A stretch of 64,000 nucleotides of DNA from the NCBI RefSeq assembly GCF_900107665.1, contig NZ_FNQT01000003.1:1-64000 (forward strand). Direction: 5' to 3'. The DNA is from Haloplanus vescus. GTDB lineage: Archaea > Halobacteriota > Halobacteria > Halobacteriales > Haloferacaceae. Position 1 is the stretch's first letter, and every line of letters starts with the position of its first letter. A program made the position numbers and the translations under genes. Of the stretch, positions 44,491 to 51,901 are shown piece by piece. The notes below the pieces were generated by a model, which was given only the letters and a program-made list of their open reading frames with translations, was not told where the DNA came from and did no database searches.

Positions 44491-45336
44491 ATGTACGATA
44501 ACACGCTCGAAGGCGTCAGCGAGGCGGCAGCGGCACAGGTCGAACTCATCGACAAGAAACTTCCCGCCTACCTCATCCACGCGGGGATGGCGGGTGCGTA
44601 CATCGGCCTCGCGATTCTCCTCATCTTCGCACTGGGGACGCCGATGGTCGGGACGCCGCTAGAACCGATTCGTGGCGTCGTGATGGCCGCGATGTTCGGC
44701 ATCGCACTCAGTCTCGTCATCATCGCTGGCTCCGAGCTGTTCACCGGCAACGCGATGATCATGGGCGTGGGTGCCCTCGAGGGGCGCACCAGCTGGGGCG
44801 CACTCGGCAAGGTGTGGGTATGGTCGTGGGTCGGCAACCTCTTCGGCTCCCTGCTCGTCGCCGCGATGGCCGCGTGGGGCGGCGTCTTCTCGGACCCGAC
44901 GCTGGTCTACGCCGTCGCAGAGACGAAGATGACCCTCTCGCCGCTGGAACTGTTCATCCAGGGTATCTTCTGTAACTGGCTGGTCGTGCTCGCGGTGTGG
45001 AGCAACTTCCGTCTGGACAACGCCGTCGCCAAACTCATCATGATTTGGTGGTGCCTGCTGGCGTTCATCGGGACGGGCTTCGAACACAGCGTCGCCAACA
45101 TGACGGTGCTCTCGCTGGCGAACTTCCTGACGATGACGACGGGACAGGCTGCGCCCGCGGCCATCAACTGGATCAACATGGCCTACAACATCTCCATCGT
45201 CACCGTCGGCAACACCTTCGCCGGCGTCGTCATGATGGGTGCCGCGTACTGGTACATCAACGAGTCGTACAAGATCGACCTGTCCTCCGACGACACCTTC
45301 GGCGGCGAAGGCAGCGTCGCGAGCGCAGACGACTAG
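44491..45336 (+). CDS. Formate/nitrite transporter (FNT) family channel
   Basis: The 281-residue protein has six membrane helices and FNT signatures: YLIHAGMAGAYIGLAILL in helix 1, GSELFTGNAMIMGVGALEGR after helix 2-3, and GIFCNWLVVLAVWSNF plus GFEHSVANMTVLSLANFLTM in the later helices, including the conserved pore histidine (FEHSVANM). FNT channels are pentamers passing formate, nitrite or hydrosulfide. The gene sits directly before nirA, so nitrite uptake is the likely role (NirC-like). The acidic C-terminal tail (SSDDTFGGEGSVASADD) is cytoplasmic. Confidence 0.9.
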   Translation: MYDNTLEGVSEAAAAQVELIDKKLPAYLIHAGMAGAYIGLAILLIFALGTPMVGTPLEPIRGVVMAAMFGIALSLVIIAGSELFTGNAMIMGVGALEGRTSWGALGKVWVWSWVGNLFGSLLVAAMAAWGGVFSDPTLVYAVAETKMTLSPLELFIQGIFCNWLVVLAVWSNFRLDNAVAKLIMIWWCLLAFIGTGFEHSVANMTVLSLANFLTMTTGQAAPAAINWINMAYNISIVTVGNTFAGVVMMGAAYWYINESYKIDLSSDDTFGGEGSVASADD

Positions 45337-45428
45337 CGGACAGTCACGTTCTGAGGCGCGCGACCGACGCACATTCGACCGCACGGCTGACGAACGGCGC
45401 AGGCATTTTCCGAATATTGCACAACGAA

Positions 45429-45456
45429 CGTTCACTCTATCCGATTTGAGTGAACG
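45429..45456. repeat. Inverted repeat upstream of nirA
   Basis: Perfect 9-base arms CGTTCACTC (45429-45437) and GAGTGAACG (45448-45456) are separated by ten bases, five bases before the conserved nitrogen promoter block. It could be a regulator-binding palindrome or a hairpin ending the FNT transcript. No T-run follows. Confidence 0.5.
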
Positions 45457-45460
45457 AAAT

Positions 45461-45555
45461 ACAACCTTATATCCGGTATATCCCATAATAAACCGGACAG
45501 CCATCGACTCAGACAGCCGAAAATAGGCATTTGTAAACGGTTATGCTTATAATCT
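45461..45555 (+). promoter_or_regulatory. Nitrogen-type promoter of nirA, shared with amt
   Basis: The counterpart of 21211-21305, with no gaps over 95 bases. Conserved blocks are ACCTTATA (45464-45471), ATATCC, TAAACCGGAC (45489-45498), GGCATTTGTAAACG (45526-45539) and the TATA box CTTATAAT (45546-45553). The predicted transcription start is near 45576, giving a leader of about 75 nt. A GGAGG at 45640-45644 precedes the nirA ATG, and a 9-codon ORF (45625-45654) overlaps that ATG. Confidence 0.65.
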
Positions 45556-45650
45556 CTAACCAACAGACATTCTGATGTGACAAACACTCCGTCCACCAAA
45601 GCAAATGGGAGCGAAGTTGGACAGATGGCTAGTCCGATTGGAGGCCGACC

Positions 45651-47417
45651 ATGAGCAACAAGAAAGAGGCGTGGAAAGAGGGGATGTACGGCGACGAAGT
45701 GCGCGAGAAGATTCTCGAGTTCGCCGAGAAGGGGTGGGAGTCCATCCCCGAGGAGGAGAAGGACATGTGGTTCTCCCGGTTCAAGTTCTGGGGCATCTTC
45801 CACCAGCGCGACGGCCAGGAGTCGTACTTCATGATGCGGCTGACGAACGTCAACGGGCAGATGACCGCCGAACAGCTCCGCGCCATCGGCGAAGTCGCCC
45901 GCGACTACGCCACCGGCCCCGTCGACAACCCCGAGTTCGGTGACGCGTGGATCGACCTCACGACGCGGCAGTCCATCCAACTGCACTGGATCAAACTGGA
46001 GGACGTGCCCGCCATCTGGGACAAGCTCGAATCCGTCGGCGTGACCACGCGGTCCTCGGGCGGCGACACGATGCGCAACATCGTGGGCTGTCCGGTCGCC
46101 GGCAAGGACAAGGAAGAGCTGGTCGAGAGCCAGCCCATCCTCGAACGACTGGAGGAGGACCTGCGTGGCGACGACGAGCTGGCGAACATGCCCCGGAAGT
46201 TCAACATCAGCGTCACGGGGTGTCGCGAGGGCTGTGCGCAAGACGCCATCAACGGCATCGGCCTCGAACCCGCCGAGAAGGAAATCGAGGGCGAGACGGT
46301 CACCGGTTTCAACGTCCGCGTGGGCGGCGGGACGGGGAGCCGCGAGCCCCGACGCGCCCGCGAACTCGACGTCTTCGTCACGCCGGAGAACGCCTACGAC
46401 GTGGTGCGTGGCTTCGTCGAACTCTACCACGAGGAGGGGCGTCGCGACAACCGACAGAAGAATCGGAGTCGCTTCTTCATCGACGACCACGGCACCGAGG
46501 AAGTCCGCGAGCTCCTGCAGGAGGAGTACGTCGACTTCGACCTCCACCGCCGCGGCCGGAACTTCCGCGAGGAGTACACGTACAACGCGGGGCGGCCCCC
46601 GGAGGAGGGGAAGACCGACCACGTTGGCGTCCACGAACAGCCGAACGGCGACTACTACGTCGGCCTGAACGTCCCGGTGGGACGGATGACCGCGCGAGAA
46701 ACCATCGCGCTCGCGGACCTCGCGGAGGCGTACGGCTCCGGCGAGATTCGACTCACCCGCCGACAGAACCCGCTCATCATGGACGTGGACGAGTCGGCCG
46801 TCGACGCCCTGCTGGAGGAACCGCTCCTCGACACTCACTCCCCGGAGCCGTCGGCGTTCGCGCGCGGCGGCATGGCCTGTACCGGCACCGAGTTCTGTGG
46901 TATCGCGCTCACGGAGACGAAGCTCCGCCTGACGCGGATGCTCCGCTGGCTCAACACGAACGTCGACGTGCCGGACGACGTGGAGGCCATCAAGATTCAC
47001 TACTCGGGCTGTACCGCCGACTGTGGCCACGCCCAAACCGCCGACATCGGGCTGCAAGGGATGCGCGCCCAGAAGAACGGCGACATCGTCGAGGCCCTCG
47101 ACATCGGCGTCGGCGGCGGGATGGGTCCCAACCCCGAGTTCATCGACTGGGTCAGCCAGCGCGTGCCCGCCGACGAGGTGCCCGGCGCGATTGAGAGCCT
47201 CGTCGGCGCGTTCGCCGCGCACCGCGAGGAGGGCCAGCCCTTCCGCGAGTGGCTCGAAGACTTCGGCGTCGAGTCGGTGGTCGACGTCTGTGAGCCGAAA
47301 GAGACGGACTACGAGGACCCGTACATGCACGACGCCAAGCAGTCGTGGTACCCGTTCTCGAAAAACGAGAGCCCGGCACCGACCACCGTCGACGACGTGC
47401 CCATCTCCTCGGACTGA
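45651..47417 (+). CDS. nirA: Ferredoxin-dependent assimilatory nitrite reductase
   Basis: The 588-residue protein reduces nitrite to ammonium with six electrons from ferredoxin, using sirohaem coupled to a [4Fe-4S] cluster. The cluster/sirohaem cysteines are C410-x5-C416 (ACTGTEFC) and C454-x3-C458 (GCTADC). Both ferrite-like half domains are present (TRQSIQLHWIKLEDVP and TRRQNPLIM). Sulfite reductases share this fold; the FNT channel, SUMT and cyanase neighbours favour nitrite. The start is at 45651 with a GGAGG site. The next gene overlaps its stop by one base (TGATG). No nitrate reductase gene is in the window. Confidence 0.93.
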   Translation: MSNKKEAWKEGMYGDEVREKILEFAEKGWESIPEEEKDMWFSRFKFWGIFHQRDGQESYFMMRLTNVNGQMTAEQLRAIGEVARDYATGPVDNPEFGDAWIDLTTRQSIQLHWIKLEDVPAIWDKLESVGVTTRSSGGDTMRNIVGCPVAGKDKEELVESQPILERLEEDLRGDDELANMPRKFNISVTGCREGCAQDAINGIGLEPAEKEIEGETVTGFNVRVGGGTGSREPRRARELDVFVTPENAYDVVRGFVELYHEEGRRDNRQKNRSRFFIDDHGTEEVRELLQEEYVDFDLHRRGRNFREEYTYNAGRPPEEGKTDHVGVHEQPNGDYYVGLNVPVGRMTARETIALADLAEAYGSGEIRLTRRQNPLIMDVDESAVDALLEEPLLDTHSPEPSAFARGGMACTGTEFCGIALTETKLRLTRMLRWLNTNVDVPDDVEAIKIHYSGCTADCGHAQTADIGLQGMRAQKNGDIVEALDIGVGGGMGPNPEFIDWVSQRVPADEVPGAIESLVGAFAAHREEGQPFREWLEDFGVESVVDVCEPKETDYEDPYMHDAKQSWYPFSKNESPAPTTVDDVPISSD

Positions 47418-47719
47418 TGGCGATTAGACTACTCGACGTCACGTCGTACACGACGTTCGACTTCGTGGAGGGGTACGCCTTCGGCCCGGACTGGAAGGAC
47501 GAATCGGCGGCAGTCGTCGACGTCGACCGCCCGAAGGAGTCGCCGGGGACCGTCCGTCTCCAAATCGAGTTCGACGGCGGCGACTTAGAGCACGTCGAAC
47601 ACCACGCCGACGCCCTGTCGCTCTCGCCGGAGCAAGCCCGCGGCCTCGCGGCCGACTTGGAGCGACACGCGGCGAACGCCGAGGCGGAGGAAGACGTACC
47701 ACGGGGACGGGGTCGGTAG
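47417..47719 (+). CDS. Small DUF6360-type protein in the nirA operon
   Basis: This 100-residue acidic protein starts at the ATG overlapping the nirA stop and ends directly before the SUMT gene. It contains RLLDVTSYTTFDFVEGYAFG, TVRLQIEFDGGDLEHVEHHADALSLSPEQARGLAADLERHA. I think it is the haloarchaeal family DUF6360, of unknown function. Its place between nitrite reductase and sirohaem synthesis suggests a helper role, for example in cofactor insertion or regulation, but nothing in the sequence proves this. Confidence 0.7.
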   Translation: MAIRLLDVTSYTTFDFVEGYAFGPDWKDESAAVVDVDRPKESPGTVRLQIEFDGGDLEHVEHHADALSLSPEQARGLAADLERHAANAEAEEDVPRGRGR

Positions 47720-48541
47720 ATGCGCACTGGGACGGTCTATCTCGTCGGCGCCGGTCCGGGCGACCCCGACCTGTTGACGGTCAAGGCCCGGCGCTTGCTC
47801 GACGAGGCCGACGTTGTGCTGTACGACGCGCTGGTGAGCGAGGCAGTTCGTGACCTGCCACCCGAGTCGGTCGACTGCATCGACGTGGGGAAGCGAAGCG
47901 GGGGCGAGCGGACGACGCAGGCGGAAATCAACGACCTGCTGATTCGGCGCGCCACCGCGGGCGACGACGTGGTGCGTCTCAAGAGCGGCGACCCCTGCGT
48001 GTTCGGCCGCGGGGGCGAGGAGGCCGAAGAGCTCGCCGCGGCGGGCGTCCCCTTCGAAATCGTTCCCGGGGTGACGAGCGCCATCGCCGGCCCGGGACTG
48101 GCGGGCGTGCCGCCGACTCACCGCGACCACGCCTCCAGTCTGACGGTCGTGACGGGGCACGAGGACCCCACGAAAGAAGACAGCGCCCTCGACTGGGACG
48201 CGCTGGGGCGGTCGGTCACCGCGGGTGGCACGCTCGTCATCCTGATGGGCGTCGGCCGACTCCCGGACAACGTCGACGCCCTCCGCGCGGCGGGCGTCGG
48301 CCCCGACACGCCGGTGGCGATGGTGGAACGCGCGTCCCGCGAGGACGAGTTCACGGTGACGGGGACGCTGGAGACGATAACCGAACGGGCCCGCGAAGTG
48401 GGCATCGACCCGCCCGCCGTCACCGTCGTCGGGGACGTGGTGTCGGTCCGCGACCGGGTGTCGGAGTACTTGCGCGCCGCGGGGACGGCCCGGTCCACCG
48501 GCGGGGCGATGGCCGACGACCCCGCGGTGCCGACGGAGTGA
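47720..48541 (+). CDS. cobA: Uroporphyrinogen-III C-methyltransferase (SUMT)
   Basis: SUMT adds two SAM-derived methyl groups to uroporphyrinogen III to give precorrin-2, the precursor of sirohaem. The 273 residues have the family marks VYLVGAGPGDPDLLTVKA, VVLYDALVS, VVRLKSGDPCVFGRGGEEAEEL, VPGVTSAIAGPGLAGVPPTHR and the later LVILMGVGRLPDN. It is the stand-alone enzyme, without the bacterial CysG dehydrogenase/chelatase domain. It starts directly after the small gene stop, so nirA and its cofactor enzyme are made from one operon. Substrate comes from hemC/hemD earlier in the window. Confidence 0.95.
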   Translation: MRTGTVYLVGAGPGDPDLLTVKARRLLDEADVVLYDALVSEAVRDLPPESVDCIDVGKRSGGERTTQAEINDLLIRRATAGDDVVRLKSGDPCVFGRGGEEAEELAAAGVPFEIVPGVTSAIAGPGLAGVPPTHRDHASSLTVVTGHEDPTKEDSALDWDALGRSVTAGGTLVILMGVGRLPDNVDALRAAGVGPDTPVAMVERASREDEFTVTGTLETITERAREVGIDPPAVTVVGDVVSVRDRVSEYLRAAGTARSTGGAMADDPAVPTE

Positions 48542-48587
48542 ATCGAGCCGTCAGGGACGAGACGGCCCGCGAGCGCCCCGTTCGCAA

Positions 48588-48600
48588 GATATTAGTAGCG
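48588..48600 (+). promoter_or_regulatory. Promoter of the Arg-rich leader ORF
   Basis: The AT-rich GATATTAG (48588-48595) lies in a GC-rich surrounding, centred about 29 bases before the ATG at 48621. This is the distance expected for a haloarchaeal TATA box with a leaderless transcript starting at or next to that ATG. Confidence 0.6.
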
Positions 48601-48620
48601 AGCCGCGATTTGTACCCATA

Positions 48621-48692
48621 ATGGACCGGACAGTTCCGTCCGTACACGTCCGCCTTCCCGTAGTCCGACGACTGCGACGACGGGGCCGATAG
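48621..48692 (+). CDS. Putative Arg-rich leader peptide of the arginine operon
   Basis: A 23-residue ORF upstream of argG in which eight residues are Arg, six of them in residues 16-23 (RRLRRRGR). Five of the eight codons are CGA. The start is placed at leaderless distance from GATATTAG. Its TAG stop (48690-48692) lies in the loop and 3' arm of a GC hairpin followed by a T/C-rich tract. Amino-acid content, position before the matching biosynthetic operon, and overlap with a terminator are the marks of transcription attenuation leaders in bacteria. No homologue is known to me; translation is inferred. Confidence 0.72.
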   Translation: MDRTVPSVHVRLPVVRRLRRRGR

Positions 48693-48706
48693 CCCCATCT
48701 TTCTCT
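48682..48706 (+). terminator. Putative attenuator at the end of the Arg-rich leader
   Basis: GGGGC (48682-48686) pairs with GCCCC (48692-48696) across the loop CGATA, followed by ATCTTTCTCT, a pyrimidine-rich tract with several T's. An alternative pairing exists: CCCGT (48657-48661) with ACGGG (48680-48684) would occupy the 5' arm and prevent the terminator. A ribosome halted on Arg codons 16-21 would cover this same region. About 115 further bases separate it from argG. Confidence 0.62.
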
Positions 48707-48819
48707 CACTCTCCACCCTGCGTTCGACATCAGCGACTTCCGGTGAGCGTCCCGTTTCGCATTTTATTTCAATTACAAAAACGTAGAATTTAAGTCTTTG
48801 AAGGGTCGAGAAGTCGATA
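48707..48819 (+). promoter_or_regulatory. argG proximal promoter region
   Basis: A second, AT-rich segment directly before argG contains CATTTTATTTCAATTACAAA (48758-48777) and GAATTTAAG (48786-48794), the latter about 28 bases before the argG ATG. So argG can also be read from a leaderless promoter of its own. The long A/T tract upstream may bind an activator or ArgR-like regulator, but no palindrome stands out. Confidence 0.55.
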
Positions 48820-50010
48820 ATGACACGTGTGGCACTCGCGTTCTCCGGCGGTCTCGACACCACAGTATGCGTCCCGCTGCTCGAAGACGAGTGGGGGTAC
48901 GACGAAGTCGTCGGCGTCACCGTCGACGTCGGTCAGCCCGACGCAGAGTTCGAGGAGGCAGCGGAAACGGCCGAAGCGCTCGACCTGGAGCATCACATCG
49001 TCGACGCGAAGTCGGAGTTCGCCGACCTGTGTTTCGACTCCGTGCGCGCGAACGCGACCTATCAGGGCTATCCGCTCGGCACGGCGCTCGCGCGTCCGGT
49101 CATCGCCGAAGCGATTCTCGACGTGGCCAAGGAGAACGACTGCGACGCCGTCGCCCACGGCTGTACGGGCAAGGGTAACGACCAACTTCGCTTCGAGGCC
49201 GTCTGGCGCGCGTCCGACCTCGAAGTCATCGCGCCCGTGCGCGAACTCGGCCTGACCCGCGAGTGGGAAATCGAGTACGCGGCCGAGAAGGACCTGCCCG
49301 TCGAGGGCGGCAACGAGGGCGTCTGGAGTATCGACACGAACCTCTGGAGTCGCTCCATCGAGGGCGGTGACCTCGAACAGCCGGGTCACGTCCCCGGCGA
49401 GGAAATCTACGACTGGACGCGCTCGCCCGCGGGTGACACCGAGGAGATAGAGCTCACCTTCGAGGACGGCTACCCTGTCGCCGTCGACGGCGAGGAGATG
49501 GAACCCGTCGCGCTCATCGACCACCTCAACGAGGTGGCCGGGGAGTACGGCGTCGGTCGCACGGACATGATGGAAGACCGGATGCTCGGCCTGAAGGTGC
49601 GCGAGAACTACGAGCACCCGGCGGCGACGACGCTCTTGAACGCCCACGAGACGCTGGAATCGCTCGTCCTCACCAAGGAGGAGCGCGACTTCAAGAAACT
49701 CGTGGACAACGAGTGGTCCCAGAAGGGCTACGAGGGCCTCGTCGACGCGCCGCTGATGGGCGCGCTCGAAGGCTTCATCGACGAGACACAGAGTCGCGTG
49801 ACGGGGACGGTGACGATTCGGTTCGAGGGCGGACAGGCCCGCCCGGTCGGCCGCGACAGCGAGTACGCCGTCTACGACGAGAGCTTCGCCTCCTTCAACA
49901 CCGAGGACGTGGGCGACATCACGCAGGCCGACGCGACGGGCGTCGCGAAATACCACGGTTTCCAAGAGCGCCTCGCGGCGAAGGTGCTCTCGAAGGCCAA
50001 GGAGGAGTAG
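48820..50010 (+). CDS. argG: Argininosuccinate synthase
   Basis: ArgG joins citrulline and aspartate with ATP. The 396 residues contain the P-loop-like ATP site RVALAFSGGLDTTVCVPLL, AVAHGCTGKGNDQLRFE and GREWE-type segment LTREWEIEYA; length and ends are normal. It heads the arginine operon. In many haloarchaea argG is followed by argH and the carrier-protein gene argW, but here argX begins two bases after the argG stop. Confidence 0.96.
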   Translation: MTRVALAFSGGLDTTVCVPLLEDEWGYDEVVGVTVDVGQPDAEFEEAAETAEALDLEHHIVDAKSEFADLCFDSVRANATYQGYPLGTALARPVIAEAILDVAKENDCDAVAHGCTGKGNDQLRFEAVWRASDLEVIAPVRELGLTREWEIEYAAEKDLPVEGGNEGVWSIDTNLWSRSIEGGDLEQPGHVPGEEIYDWTRSPAGDTEEIELTFEDGYPVAVDGEEMEPVALIDHLNEVAGEYGVGRTDMMEDRMLGLKVRENYEHPAATTLLNAHETLESLVLTKEERDFKKLVDNEWSQKGYEGLVDAPLMGALEGFIDETQSRVTGTVTIRFEGGQARPVGRDSEYAVYDESFASFNTEDVGDITQADATGVAKYHGFQERLAAKVLSKAKEE

Positions 50011-50012
50011 TC

Positions 50013-50867
50013 GTGCACGTAGGCCTCCTCTACTCCCGGATTCGTCGGGACGAGAAGCTCCTGCTCTCGGAGCTTCGCGAGCGCGACCACGAGGTGACGA
50101 AAATCGACGTGCGGAAAGAGCAGTTCAACATCAGCGAGGCGCCGGAGGCGTTCGACGACGTCGACATCGCCATCGACCGCTGTCTCGCCACCAGCCGAAG
50201 CAAGTACGTCACGCGCTTTCTCGACGCCTACGACGTGCCCGTCGTCAACACCGCCGACACCGCGGAGCTGTGCGCCGACAAGGTGAAAAACAGCCTCGCG
50301 CTGGAGGCGGCGGGCGTCCCGACGCCGAACACCGAGGTGGCGTTCACGACCGACAGCGCCCTCGAAACCATCGAGAAGTTCGGCTATCCCTGCGTCCTCA
50401 AGCCCGTCATCGGCTCGTGGGGACGGCTGATGGCCAAGGTGGACTCCCGGAGCGCCGCGGAAGCGATTCTGGAGCACAAGGCGACGCTCGGCCACTACGA
50501 GCACAAGGTGTTCTACGTCCAGGAGTTCGTCGAGAAACCCGGGCGTGACATCCGCGTCGTCGCCACCGACGGCGAACCCGTCGCAGGGATGACCCGCAGT
50601 TCCGACCACTGGCTCACCAACGCCGCGAAGGGCGGCGAGGTCAACGAGTTCGACATCGACGACGAGGTGGCCGAACTGGTCGAACGCGCCTCCGACGCCG
50701 TCGGCGGCGGGTTGCTCGGCATCGACCTGATGGAGACGGGCGACTCCTACACCGTCCACGAGGTGAATCACACGGTGGAGTTCAAGGCTCTCGACTCCTG
50801 TGTCGACTTCGACGTGCCCGCCGCCATCGTCGACTGGCTAGAGACGAAAGTGGAGGCCACACCATGA
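50013..50867 (+). CDS. argX: Glutamate-[amino carrier protein] ligase (ArgX/LysX family)
   Basis: The 284-residue ATP-grasp protein ligates glutamate to the C terminus of the carrier protein ArgW/LysW, the first step of carrier-protein-based arginine synthesis. Motifs include VHVGLLYSRIRRDEKLLL at the start, VLKPVIGSWGRLMAKV (ATP-grasp loop), KVFYVQEFVEKPGRDIRVV and VHEVNHTVEFK (metal ligands Glu/Asn). The start is a GTG at 50013; a longer in-frame ORF runs back into argG. The next gene overlaps its stop by four bases. The gene for its protein substrate is not in the window. Confidence 0.93.
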   Translation: MHVGLLYSRIRRDEKLLLSELRERDHEVTKIDVRKEQFNISEAPEAFDDVDIAIDRCLATSRSKYVTRFLDAYDVPVVNTADTAELCADKVKNSLALEAAGVPTPNTEVAFTTDSALETIEKFGYPCVLKPVIGSWGRLMAKVDSRSAAEAILEHKATLGHYEHKVFYVQEFVEKPGRDIRVVATDGEPVAGMTRSSDHWLTNAAKGGEVNEFDIDDEVAELVERASDAVGGGLLGIDLMETGDSYTVHEVNHTVEFKALDSCVDFDVPAAIVDWLETKVEATP

Positions 50868-51901
50868 CCTACACCGCGAGCGTCGTCGGCGCCAGCGGGT
50901 TCGCGGGCGGGGAACTCCTCCGCCTGCTGAACGGCCACCCCGAGTTCGAGGTGGCCCAAGCGACGAGTCGGAGCTACGAGCGCAAGACGGTGGGCCACCA
51001 ACACCCCAACCTCCGCTCGATGGACCTCCGCTTCAGTTCGCCGACGGACCTCGAATCCGTCGACGTGCTCTTCGCGGCGACGCCCCACGGCGTCTCGATG
51101 GAGCGCATCGACGACTTTCAGGACGCCGCCGACACCGTCGTCGACCTGAGCGCCGACTTCCGCCTCGGGAGCGAGGCCCAGTACGACGAGTGGTACGACG
51201 GCCACGACAGCCCCGAACTGCTCGACGAAGCCGAGTACGCACTCCCCGAACTCAACCGCGACAACCTCCGCGGCGCCGACCTCATCGCCTCCGGTGGCTG
51301 TAACGCGACGGCGACGATTCTGGGGCTGAAGCCCCTCTTCGACGCCGGCATCCTTTCCGGCGACGAACAGGTGGTCGTCGACGTGAAAGTGGGGTCCTCG
51401 GAGGGCGGCGCCGGCGGCGGCGCGGCCTCCTCCCATCCGGAGCGCTCGGGCATCGTCCGCCCGTACGCGCCGACGGGCCACCGCCACGAGGCCGAAATCG
51501 AGGAGTTCCTCGGGCTCTCGGTGTCTTTCACCGTCCACGCAGTCGACATGATTCGCGGCGCCGCCGCGACCTGTCACGTCTTCCCGGACAATCCGGTGGG
51601 GAAGAAAGACCTCTGGAGCGCCTACCGCGACTCCTACGACGACGAACCGTTCATGCGGACCGTCGCGGGCGGCGGTGGCGTCTATCGCTACCCCGAACCG
51701 AAGGCCGTGGCGGGCACCAACCACGGCGAAGTCGGCTTCGAACTCGACCCCGGAAACAAGCGACTGGTCGTGTTCTCGGCTATCGACAACATGATGAAAG
51801 GCTCGGCGGGACAGGCGGTCCACGCCGCGAACGTCGCCCTCGGTATCGAGGAGACGGCGGGACTGGAGTTCCAGGGTCTGCACCCGGTGGGCGCGCCATG
51901 A
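50864..51901 (+). CDS. argC: N-acyl-gamma-glutamyl-phosphate reductase (ArgC/LysY)
   Basis: The NADPH-dependent reductase of the third step makes the semialdehyde of carrier-bound glutamate. The 345 residues show the Rossmann start ASVVGASGFAGGELLRLL, VLFAATPHGVSMERI, the catalytic-Cys region IASGGCNATATILGLKPL and KVGSSEGGAGGGAASSHPERSG. The 'SEGGAGG' loop is typical of the LysY/carrier-protein type rather than classical bacterial ArgC. It is coupled by ATGA overlaps to argX before and argB after it. Confidence 0.94.
   Translation: MTYTASVVGASGFAGGELLRLLNGHPEFEVAQATSRSYERKTVGHQHPNLRSMDLRFSSPTDLESVDVLFAATPHGVSMERIDDFQDAADTVVDLSADFRLGSEAQYDEWYDGHDSPELLDEAEYALPELNRDNLRGADLIASGGCNATATILGLKPLFDAGILSGDEQVVVDVKVGSSEGGAGGGAASSHPERSGIVRPYAPTGHRHEAEIEEFLGLSVSFTVHAVDMIRGAAATCHVFPDNPVGKKDLWSAYRDSYDDEPFMRTVAGGGGVYRYPEPKAVAGTNHGEVGFELDPGNKRLVVFSAIDNMMKGSAGQAVHAANVALGIEETAGLEFQGLHPVGAP

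Noticed and set aside
45605-45943. A 112-codon ORF starting before nirA in another frame
   Set aside because: It overlaps the first 290 bases of nirA, has no domain, and is explained by GC-rich frame openness.
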